Assembly: GCF_964340395.1 (NCBI RefSeq) | Contig: NC_135554.1 | Location: 14,303,092 to 14,367,091, forward strand | Length of the DNA stretch: 64,000 nucleotides | Source: Glandiceps talaboti | Taxonomy: Eukaryota; Hemichordata; Enteropneusta; Spengelidae | Direction: 5' to 3' | Part shown: positions 53,801 through 64,000 of the stretch, in pieces | How positions within the stretch are numbered: position 1 is the stretch's first letter | Layout of the letters: each line of letters begins with the position of its first letter | The notes under the pieces: generated by a model | The model's database searches: none | What the model saw: the letters and a program-made list of their open reading frames with translations, nothing else | What the model was told of the DNA's origin: nothing | Position numbers and translations under genes: made by a program

Positions 53801-55933
53801 TCATTAACCAAATACAGAACAGAAACTTTGGAAGTAATTCTTGTGTTTATCTTAAGTAAGGATGACACCTAACATTACAAGTAATGTCAGTTTGATCAAA
53901 TGTGATTTTTTACAAAATATATTTATTATGCTCTTAGAAATTGAAAAGAAAATATGGGGTCGCCACGCTTGTTTTTTTTTGTTTTTTTTTGAAATGCTGA
54001 AAGTACAACATGCACTCCTAAATATATTTAATGAAAATTATGGAAATTAATTTTCTTCTTTATATGTCAATAATAAATAAATGTGTATTTCTCATATTAA
54101 TAGCTTTTTACCTAGCCATATATCTGTACTATGTAGGGAAAGTGGTAATTCAACATTTAAAAAAAAAAGAGAAGATTTCCAGGGTATTTTATCATAAGCC
54201 TAGTCACATGACTTTATTGAAAAAATATTATATTTTCACTGAAATATCTCTTCTTGTAATGTAAATTTTATGACAATTTGACAAGATGTAGACTTTATCA
54301 TGTACTTCTTGAAAATGAAACAAAAAATTATGGGTCGGCACACTAGTTTTTGTGCTAATCAATGGATTGTGTATCAGCCCTGTCATCCTGGGGACTATTC
54401 TGTATTCTCTCAATCATGCCGCCCGAGGGCGCCATACCATGTTAAATGCAACTGCTTCCCCTTCTCGTCCCCTGATCAATGGTAATTTAGTGTTAAATCT
54501 TGCACTTTTAAGCCATGGGTATTGTAACTTGATATTTCATCAAATCCAAAGTGCATGCTCATCTTGTAAAGGCTGCAATGTGTTTTATTATTATTGTAAC
54601 TGATCACACAATAAAATATTTGATGCGACTTACCATGTCAGGAAGTTGTACATGAGGTACCTTAGAAAAGCAGCCTGCTTTCTTGAGTTGTTTATAAGTA
54701 CACTTACAAACCAGTATGAGTCCGGCTACAACCAGTACAACACCTACAGCACTACCAATCACTATTGCAGCTATCATACCTTCCTTGTTTGTAATTGTCT
54801 CAAAGTCTGTCACTGTTTTTAGAGAAAACCATACAAAAAATAAAGAAAAACCATACAAAAAATAAAGAACTATAAACAAACGCATGAAATAATTAATTTT
54901 GTCAAATAATCTGATGTATTTTACAGATATTATTCTGAAGATACTGGGTAGTGAGATTTGTTGTTGGTAGTGTTTGTGTCCCACAAGAAATAGTGGATGT
55001 GGTAAATGAAATCAACTTAAAAAGACAATATGAAACTGTCTTCCAATTGTAATGGCTGTACATCTGATAAGAAGAAGCCAATAACACAGAGACCATATGA
55101 AAAACAGACAACATAACTACCTGAACTAGACACTCACACATACAAAAAAATTTCTAAAAAAATCTACCTACCCCACCTACCCTACCTAATTTGAGTGTAA
55201 TCAGAACCATACAATTTTTTATTTTTTAGGCCTAAGGGAAAACCACTGTCGTCTTTATTATCTAGTTTATAAGCTATGAAATCTGAAATACTGTAAAATC
55301 ACAAAAATCTGTTTTATTGGATACATGATATGGTAGAGGATCATTCAACATTCTGAAGAGATTTGTGATCTTAAATTTAAACAAAATAAATATTATATCT
55401 TAAAATCAAAAAGATACACAAAGGAAGAACAGTCAACTTAAGGTATATACAATACTAGCTATAAAGGGAAATATTTTCAGATGTGCACACAGTCCTGAAT
55501 TTCAGTCAAGCAGCAGTTCTGGTACAGTGATGTATTGCTACAGGACTGCTAGAAGTTGGCTACATAAGGGCTAAAAAAGAATGTGCCTATATCTGGTAGC
55601 GAAGCCTGAATATCACAAATATGCATTTCAAGTAGAATTGAATACTCCAACATAAACAATATCATTGGTCTAAAGCTATGACCATTTCATACAATTGTGA
55701 AGCAGTCATCAAAATCTAAAATCATCAAATTACAAAAGAACATACTAGAACATTCAAATCTTCTCTTTGTAAATGTCGTGAGTGCAAAATTTGTTGATGT
55801 CAATAAATTTGTTATTAATATCAGTTGTTGTACAATTACTTTGATAATTAATTTTAGAACTCATGCATTTTTGATGTTGGTTGGACACTAGAAGAGGTGC
55901 TTGGCCCAAGTTTGTCCATTCCCATTACAGGGT

Positions 55934-55971
<38 letters not shown>

Positions 55972-58900
55972 TTGTCGCTAGTGTTTGGGTATATTATTTG
56001 CCTGTAATGAAGCATAATAAATAAAAATAAATAAAAATATAAATAACGTTCAAGTTATTTCACCCACCTACTGCTTCAGCTGATATTATTAAAGTTGAAG
56101 GTGGTGAATTCCCTGCACTGTTATATGCCACGATACCAACCTGGTATCCATAGTCTTGATGGAGGTCTGTCCAACAGAAATTAAAATATTTTATTTTTAG
56201 TATGATCTTGTTGCATATTTTATTACATGGTAAACAATCGGTAAATTAGTAGGATAGACAAAAAAACTAAACCTGTTATTCTTGCATGTGATAATGAATT
56301 TACAAAAGTAGGTCATAGCTGTACTTCAGACATTTTTATATAACCACACTGTGTACACACTAGAATTACATTACTTGGTTGCTAACACATCTACAATATC
56401 CAAACCTCATCATATTGGAAAGCAACTTTGGCTTCAAGAAAGGAGTTTCATTTGTGAATCTAAAACAACCCCCAACCCCCAATAAAGAGAGTTATTCCAC
56501 CACAACCACTAGAAAACATGAAATAAAATGAAATTCTAGTTCACATATTCTGATATTATACAAGCATACAGTCATCAATGAATCAAGGTTACTCAATGTA
56601 TTTGACAATATGAGTCACTCAAGTGCCTCTTTTCAGATTGTGATAATTACTATTCATGAAGGCTCATGAATCTTCAAAGCATTTGAAAAAAGTCACGATG
56701 TTGATTTCATACGTAAACACTTGATATCATCTTCAATTGATGCAAAACACGACACAACTGGGAAAATCATGACTAGATTCAATACAATGATCTCCTCTTT
56801 CAGTATTCATTGAGGTTCTTAGTATGCCCAATGCCGACGGCCCATCGCCAACGGCCTGTTGCTCCCTGGTCATTTTGCCTCCTGCCTTTTGCCCCCCATA
56901 ATATATCAAGATAGGCCACATTGTCAAGTTGGATTGATCCTGAATGTACATAAGAGTGACTAAATACATCCATGGACTGAGAAGCATACTAACTGTCACA
57001 TCTGTTCATTCAAAGAAATCATTTATGATTCATGGTGGTTATTGAATCTTGTAGTTTTACTGTAATGCAGTTGAACTTCAAAGATTATTAATTTAGACTA
57101 CATCAGATGAAAATTGTCATCATTTTTAGAGTTTACACCTATGCTGTAGCAGTGTGTATTGCTAATAGAACCCATTGCATTACTTATTTTTATACTAATG
57201 TAATTCTTTCAGGTTTGAGTCACCTTTCATGCTGATAAACCATCTATTCTTATCAAACAATTGTTTTAGTTTTGCCGACATATTGCCTTTCATGCCATAT
57301 AACACCCCATCGTCATCAAACAAAACAGATTAGATAAAATACTTTTAAAGGAATTTATCACCGCCCCTTAACCCAGAGACAAGGTCCAAAATGATTTTTT
57401 TTTGTTTCTTGCTTGTGAACACATCACCTCCTTCATGTAAAGATACCCCAAATTGTTAGTATTATAGTCTTTTACACAATTTGTGGTTAAGTATCCATTT
57501 AACTGAGGGGGGCAAAAGGCCAGGGGGACAAAATTAAAATGACCAGGGGGCATGTGGTCTAGGCCGGGGGGGGGGGGGGGGGGGGGGGGATCTGGGCAAC
57601 AGGCCTGCTTCCATTGATTGAATATCATTCCTCCCAGAATGAAATCATTTTCATAATTGAAATTATGTGCAAGGAATCTACTAAATTTATGTTCATACAC
57701 ATACTTGAGACCTTACCTTTGAATGTATACATTGTTTGATTTCTTGATACATTTAACTCTGTCAAATAGGATGATGCATTTAAGCGGTGCAATGTTAACA
57801 GATAACCCAGAATAATACCGTGTGATTCCTCTTTTGGTAATGGCTGTAGGGAAACATGTAGTAAACAATATCATTAAATATGCACCACTCTATACGTTGA
57901 TATACAGTCAGAAATAAAACCAGTATTTTCACTGTTGGCTATGCAAATGAGATAAATTGAGACAAAGTAGTTCGTAAAGCAAAACCATTTCCTGATGAAA
58001 TGAAAATATGCAAATAAATGCATTTGTTTTTTAAGCACATAAGTTATTCTGCTGTATTTTCACTCACTAATCGCTTGTAAAAATATCATGGCAGTATAAA
58101 CCGAATCACAAGTGAAAATAACTACTGTATGCCTTACAATCTATTAATTGTGAGGCCGTGGGGTTCTGTCTTATTATTCACGTCACTTGAGTTTAATCAT
58201 AAATATCTTACACAAGTTAAAGAGCACTCTATATCTGAAGATATCATCTTGGTTAATATAAATTACATCACCTAATAATATTATCACAACACAACTAAAA
58301 TCAACTCACATGACCTCATGTCACTTAATACCACTGTACCTCACATCACTTACTGCCTTTGCAACCGTATAAATCAACTTACTCCACATCTGCCTGGGTA
58401 GTTGACTTTCTGTATCTAAAAACTAGCCACCTAGGTTATGTATTTTCTATTTTAATACATACAAACACATACCCATACTTTTTTAAATTTGCCACCTAGG
58501 TAGTCTCTTTTCTGTACATCCACATTCTCTAAAAACTAGCCACCTAGGTAGTCTATTTTCTGTTCATCCATGTTGTCTAAAAACTAGCCACCTAGGTAGT
58601 CTATTTTCTGTTCATCCATGTCTAAAAACTAGCCACATAGGTAGTTTATTTTCTGTTCGTCCATGTCTAAAAACAGTCACCTAGGTAGTCTATTTTCTGT
58701 TCATCCATGTTGTCTAAAAACTAGTCACCTAGGTAGTCTATTTTCTGTTCATCCATGTTGTCTAAAAACTATCCACCTAGGTAGTCTATTTTCTGTTCAT
58801 CCATGTTGTCTAAAAACTATCCACCTAGGTAGTCTATTTTCTGTTCATCCATGTTGTCTAAAAACTATCCACCTAGGTAGTCTATTTTCTGTTCATCCAT

Positions 58901-61900
58901 GTTGTCTAAAAACTAGTCATCGAGGTAGTCATGATACCTATGTTGCCATATACAATGTATAACATGACATTACTGTATACAGACCTTCCATACAACTGTC
59001 ACTGATCTTGTTTTATTTGTCTTTGTAGAGGCCTTGAATTCCATATCAATACGACCAGTAGGTGCTGTATTCAGAAAATACAAATTAATCATTATTACTA
59101 AGGTTGACAAGCTAAAAATATCTACACCAGTTTCGAGAGGACTATGGTGGGAAGTTTTTGTACTAAATTCTAAGGTTCTATTGGCAACAGTTCATATATT
59201 TCAAACCTGTTTCTAGGGTTCTAGAGTTGGCAATAGATAACTTATTTCAAACCTGTTTCTAGGGTTCTAGAGTTGGCAATAGATAACTTATTTCAAACCT
59301 GTTCTCGGGTTCTAGAGTTAGCAATAGATAACTTATTTCAAACCTGTTCTAGGGTTCTAGAGTTGGCAATAGATAACTTATTTCAGACCTGTTTCTAGGG
59401 TTCTAGAGTTGGCAATAGATAACTTATTTCAAACCTGTTTCTAGGGTTCTAGAGTTGGCAAAAGATAACTTATTTCAGACCTGTTTCTAGGGTTCTAGAG
59501 TTGGCAATAGATAACTTATTTCAAACCTGTTCTAGGGTTCTAGAGTTGGCAATAGATAACTTATTTCAGACCTGTTTCTAGGGTTCTAGAGTTGGCAATA
59601 GATAACTTATTTCAAACCTGTTCTAGGGTTCTAGAGTTGGCAATAGATAACTTATTTCAAACCTGTTCTCAGGTTCTAGAGTTGGCAATAGATTAAACTT
59701 ATTTCAACCTGTTTCTAGGGTTCGAGTTGGCATTAGATAACTTATTACAAAACTATTTCTAAGGTTCTATATTTGGCAATAGATAACTTATTACAAACCT
59801 GTTTCTAAGGTTTTAGTGGAGGTTATATCTGACCAGTCACTCCACACAGCTTTGTCATCTTGATGTATATCTGGATCACTATATTCAGATATACATGCTA
59901 CTCTAAAGTAGTATCTAGTGAATGAGTTCAAATTTGAAACCTGGTATGTGCTGGCATCTTCTTGGGTTAGAACAATCTAAACAGAGAAAAGAAACCAGAC
60001 ACACAAATTATACATTATCATGATAATGCAAATAGCACTTGCAAAGTCCCACAGCTACAGTGGGCTTCAATAAATTGTCAGAAGTATACAATGATTAAAC
60101 ATCTGAGGTTGTGAATTTAGATAATATGTTTCTGTAATCAACTTTCATGATGTGTCCTTGGATGATGTGGTTGCTGTACTGGAATATACATATAGAATTC
60201 TCCATACACTTGGTAACAAGATGGCAAGTACTATTGTGTCCAACCACTCCTTGTAAACAAGATGGCATGGACTATTGTGTCCAACCACTCTTTGTAAACA
60301 AGATGGCAAGGACTATTGTGTCCAACCACTCCTTGTAAACAAGATGGCAAGGACTATTGTGTCCAACCACTCCTTGTAAACAAGATGGCATGGACTATTG
60401 TGTCCAACCACTCCTTGTAAACAAGATGGCAAGGACTATTGTGTCCAACCACTCCTTGTAAACAAGATGGCAAGGACTATTGTGTCCAACCACTCCTTGT
60501 AAACAAGATGGCAAGTACTATTGTGTCCAACCACTCCTTGTAAACAAGATGGCAAGGACTATTGTGTCCAACCACTCCTTGTAAACAAGATGGCAAGGAC
60601 TATTGTGTCCAACCACTCCTTGTAAACAAGATGGCAAGTACTATTGTGTCCAACCACTCCTTGTAAACAAGATGGCATGGACTATTGTGTCCAACCACTC
60701 CTTGTAAACAAGATGGCATGGACTATTGTGTCCAACCACTCCTTGTAAACAAGATGGCAAGGACTATTGTGTCCAACCACTCCTTGTAAACAAGATGGCA
60801 TGGACTATTGTGTCCAACCACTCCTTGTAAACAAGATGGCATGGACTATTGTGTCCAACCACTCCTTGTAAACAAGATGGCAAGTACTATTGTGTCCAAC
60901 CACTCTTTGTAAACAAGATGGCATGGACTACTGTGTCCAACCACTCCTTGTAAACAAGATGGCATGGACTATTGTGTCCAACCACTCTTTGTAAACAAGA
61001 TGGCAAGGACTATTGTGTCCAACCACTCCTTGTAAACAAGATGGCATGGACTATTGTGTCCAACCACTCTTTGTAAACAAGATGGCATGGACTACTGTGT
61101 CCAACCACTCCTTGTAAACAAGATGGCATGGACTATTGTGTCCAACCACTCCTTGTAAACAAGATGGCATGGACTATTGTGTCCAACCACTCCTTGTAAA
61201 CAAGATGGCATGGACTACTGTGTCCAACCACTCCTTGTAAACAAGATGGCAAGGACTATTGTGTCCAACCACTCCTTGTAAACAAGATGGCAAGTACTAT
61301 TGTGTCCAACCACTCCTTGTAAACAAGATGGCATGGACTATTGTGTCCAACCACTCCTTGTAAACAAGATGGTATGGACTATTGTGTCCAACCACTCTTT
61401 GTAAACAAGATGGCAAGTACTATTGTGTCCAACCACTCCTTGTAAACAAGATGGCATGGACTATTGTGTCCAACCACTCCTTGTAAACAAGATGGCAAGG
61501 ACTATTGTGTCCAACCACTCCTTGTAAACAAGATGGCATGGACTATTGTGTCCAACCACTCCTTGTAAACAAGATGGCATGGACTATTGTGTCCAACCAC
61601 TCCTTGTAAACAAGATGGCATGGACTATTGTGTCCAACCACTCCTTGTAAACAAGATGGCATGGACTATTGTGTCCAACCACTCCTTGTAAACAAGATGG
61701 CATGGACTATTGTGTCCAACCACTCCTTGTAAACAAGATGGCATGGACTACTGTGTCCAACCACTCCTTGTAAACAAGATGGTATGGACTATTGTGTCCA
61801 ACCACTCTTTGTAAACAAGATGGCAAGGACTATTGTGTCCAACCACTCTTTGTAAACAAGATGGCATGGACTATTGTGTCCAACCACTCCTTGTAAACAA

Positions 61901-63232
61901 GATGGCAAGTACTATTGTGTCCAACCACTCCTTGTAAACAAGATGGCATGGACTATTGTGTCCAACCACTCCTTGTAAACAAGATGGCAAGGACTATTGT
62001 GTCCAACCACTCCTTGTAAACAAGATGGCATGGACTATTGTGTCCAACCACTCCTTGTAAACAAGATGGCATGGACTATTGTGTCCAACCACTCCTTGTA
62101 AACAAGATGGCATGGACTACTGTGTCCAACCACTCCTTGTAAACAAGATGGTATGGACTATTGTGTCCAACCACTCTTTGTAAACAAGATGGCAAGGACT
62201 ATTGTGTCCAACCACTCTTTGTAAACAAGATGGCATGGACTATTGTGTCCAACCACTCCTTGTAAACAAGATGGCAAGTACTATTGTGTCCAACCACTCC
62301 TTGTAAACAAGATGGCATGGACTATTGTGTCCAACCACTCCTTGTAAACAAGATGGCAAGTACTATTGTGTCCAACCACTCCTTGTAAACAAGATGGCAT
62401 GGACTATTGTGTCCAACCACTCCTTGTAAACAAGATGGCATGGACTATTGTGTCCAACCACTCCTTGTAAACAAGATGGCATGGACTATTGTGTCCAACC
62501 ACTCCTTGTAAACAAGATGGCATGGACTATTGTGTCCAACCACTCTTTGTAAACAAGATGGCATGGACTATTGTGTCCAACCACTCCTTGTAAACAAGAT
62601 GTCAAGGACTATTGTGTCCAACCACTCTTTGTAAACAAGATGGCAAGTACTATTGTGTCCAACCACTCCTTGTAAACAAGATGGCATGGACTATTGTGTC
62701 CAACCACTCTTTGTAAACAAGATGGCAAGGACTATTGTGTCCAACCACTCCTTGTAAACAAGATGGCATGGACTATTGTGTCCAACCACTCCTTGTAAAC
62801 AAGATGGCATGGACTATTGTGTCCAACCACTCCTTGTAAACAAGATGGCATGGACTATTGTGTCCAACCACTCCTTGTAAACAAGATGGCATGGACTATT
62901 GTGTCCAACCACTCCTTGTAAACAAGATGGCATGGACTATTGTGTCCAACCACTCCTTGTACACAAGATGGCATGGACTATTGTGTCCTGTGAAATGGAG
63001 TATGACTAGACAATGAATAATACCAGAGGTGATCTATGATATCTTCTTGTCAATGACACAGAATCATTTGTGTTTACCTCTTCCCAGTCAGTTGATTGCC
63101 AGTCTTTTGTGTACTCAATTGTATAAATTAAATGATAGTCGTCCGACCAATCTAGTGGCATTGCCCAAGACAGAGAGATGACATCATCAGTTTCAGCTAT
63201 AGCAGTCAAATTCTCAGGAGGATTGGGTACAG
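50801..63232 (-). CDS. Class I (gp130-like) cytokine receptor, N-terminus outside window
   Basis: Single-pass surface receptor; family members signal through JAK kinases bound to the proximal tail. Exons: 63232-63078, 59976-59799, 59064-58985, 57843-57717, 56166-56068, 54812-54634, 53494-50801. All phases join, giving about 1170 residues here. The first two exons form a cytokine-receptor fibronectin-III domain starting [10 protein letters not shown] and ending with the diagnostic VWSDWSDI (WSXWS box). The next three make one more FN3 domain ([10 protein letters not shown]...[13 protein letters not shown]...[16 protein letters not shown]). Then [20 protein letters not shown] is the membrane helix and [13 protein letters not shown] resembles a Box 1 region. 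The last exon encodes an 897-residue tail with many Tyr motifs. Vertebrate gp130 has three membrane-proximal FN3 domains after its WSXWS domain; here only one is seen. AATAAA lies about 50 bp after the stop. Confidence 0.9.
51530..52715 (-). repeat. Coding minisatellite: 48-bp unit, 24 full copies, 16-residue Tyr-motif repeat in the receptor tail
   Basis: Unit peptide is [16 protein letters not shown] with variants K for Q at position 5, NE/GC for ND at 10-11, and Y for H at 12. Every unit keeps Tyr and Val. A 25th partial unit ends the array. The 48-bp length preserves frame, and the other frames and the opposite strand are also open across it, so those antisense frames are by-products. Confidence 0.95.
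53588..53741. repeat. (ATCC)n microsatellite
   Basis: CCAT/CCAA tetranucleotides in the intron just upstream of the last receptor exon, about 95 bp from its acceptor. Confidence 0.97.
55937..55970. repeat. Poly(T) tract
   Basis: About 33 T in a receptor intron, possibly the tail of a minus-strand retroelement whose body I cannot identify. Confidence 0.9.
56840..57606. repeat. Inverted repeat pair around a ~600-bp interior
   Basis: GGCCTGTTGCTCCCTGGTCA followed by TTTTGCCTCC and TTTTGCCCCCC at about 56851-56899 is mirrored by GGGGGGCAAAAGGCC, AAAATGACCAGGGGGCA and GGGCAACAGGCC at about 57507-57606. A poly(G) run of about 25 lies at 57564-57589. Probably the ends of a non-autonomous element in a receptor intron. 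Confidence 0.5.
58440..58930. repeat. Minisatellite, ~48-bp unit, 9-10 copies
   Basis: Unit CTAAAAACTAGCCACCTAGG followed by TAGTCTATTTTCTGTTCATC and CATGTTGT. It starts about 55 bp past the donor of the receptor exon at 59064-58985. Confidence 0.93.
59175..59815. repeat. Minisatellite (46-bp unit, ~14 copies) derived from a receptor exon end and 5' splice site
   Basis: On the minus strand the true junction reads AACCTTAGAAACAG then GTTTGTAATAAG. The array repeats AACCCTAGAAACAG then GTTTGAAATAAG with about 20 bp of intron per unit. Reading through the true donor gives T-G-L then TAA. Confidence 0.92.
60190..62990. repeat. Large minisatellite, 41-bp unit, about 68 copies
   Basis: Unit CAACCACTCCTTGTAAACAA followed by GATGGCATGGACTATTGTGTC, with recurring variants GGCAAGGAC, GGCAAGTAC and CTCTTTG. 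It fills 2.8 kb of the 3.1-kb receptor intron after the first exon in the window, starting 87 bp past the donor. There are no variable spacers, so this is not CRISPR-like. Confidence 0.98.
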
Positions 63233-64000
63233 CTGGTGAAAAACAATGTCACTTGATTAATTGTAATCAGGTCAAAGGGTATATAGCATGGGTCAAAGGT
63301 GACATATGCTTCAAAGCAAACAGATACTTTAGAGTATAAGATACTTTGCATTGTTCAGCTCTATCATGAGTGCTGGGTGATAGCGTGGCACAAAAGTTGT
63401 ATCTTACAGACTAACAGATACTGGAACATATAAAATGATAATTATAATAACTGATGCAATCATATAAATTTCAATACAATGGATACAGTACACAAAATAT
63501 AAATTTGGTATTAACAGATTTCTATCAAAATATTTTGACTTTGAACTCAATGTGTATTAAACTAATTTCAAAGTTTGTTTGTTTGTCTTCAAAATGACAC
63601 GACTTCTCAAACTGACTGTATTTTCTTCATTACTGTATAACATTGTGTATCATTGATATTCAGTAAAACCTAACAATACTTCCCATAGTGTTTTTTACCA
63701 CAGTTCCCAATCAAAATGATGCTCTTGCAAGTCACATATTTAAATTATAACAGTTAGCTACCCCAAGTAGTTATTCATAATTGCACTTACAGAAATGTGG
63801 TGATAACATTTGTAGAAGTTGATCAAGACATAGACAGTTGATAAATTTACATGGTCTCCTAAGTTCCATAGCTATTATTATTCAGAATACATTTTTCTGT
63901 GGTAGCCAAAACAGCTTTGTAAATTTGGTACCCACAATGTGCACAATTTGTAGTGTACATACTTATATGAGACTCATTGCTAATCTAAACCCCTGGCTAT

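Noticed and set aside
60190-62990. Possible CRISPR-like array
   Set aside because: Units are contiguous with no unique spacers, and the locus is a eukaryotic intron.

Overview
The window is animal nuclear DNA: five protein-coding genes, four of them split by many introns (nearly all GT-AG, roughly 0.2-4 kb), set among microsatellites, minisatellites and small transposons. Gene content fits a marine invertebrate bilaterian: an ALG6 glucosyltransferase, an EF-hand NADPH oxidase of the NOX5 type, a Golgi-type carbohydrate sulfotransferase, a lipid phosphate phosphatase and a gp130-like class I cytokine receptor. A cephalochordate (amphioxus) is my best guess, because I recall intron-5'-end minisatellites being reported there, but nothing in the sequence proves it.

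Layout. ALG6 is on the minus strand (exons 577-7712; its last ~60 codons lie beyond the left edge). It is head to head with NOX5 on the plus strand (16 coding exons, 9270-21856, 966 codons). The 1.56 kb between the two start codons holds two perfect TGACGTCA sites. From 21857 to 26500 there is 3' flank and transposon debris, then an intronless sulfotransferase gene (26502-27770, plus). Positions 27771-36117 are mostly transposons, simple repeats and a broken copy of a phosphatase exon. The intact lipid phosphate phosphatase gene follows on the minus strand (36118-45106), with two candidate terminal exons. A repeat-rich spacer (45107-50800) separates it from the cytokine receptor, minus strand, 50801-63232, whose N-terminal exons lie beyond the right edge.

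The most notable signals are: (1) the receptor tail, about 930 residues, with 24 complete near-identical 16-residue units plus a partial one, each carrying a Tyr-x-x-Val docking-type motif; (2) nine intronic minisatellites, all in the 5' part of their introns, three of which have a repeat unit copied from the exon end plus its 5' splice site, plus a two-copy incipient case in NOX5; (3) a palindrome in a NOX5 intron encoding two hammerhead-ribozyme cores in opposite orientations; (4) several MITE-like palindromes with recognisable target-site duplications, and a TIR element family of three copies, one with a tRNA-derived SINE nested inside it.

The genes do not form an operon or an obvious pathway. 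The only apparent regulatory coupling is the shared ALG6/NOX5 intergenic promoter region. All exon boundaries were read by eye from splice consensus, reading-phase continuity and similarity to remembered family sequences; no search or RNA evidence was available.
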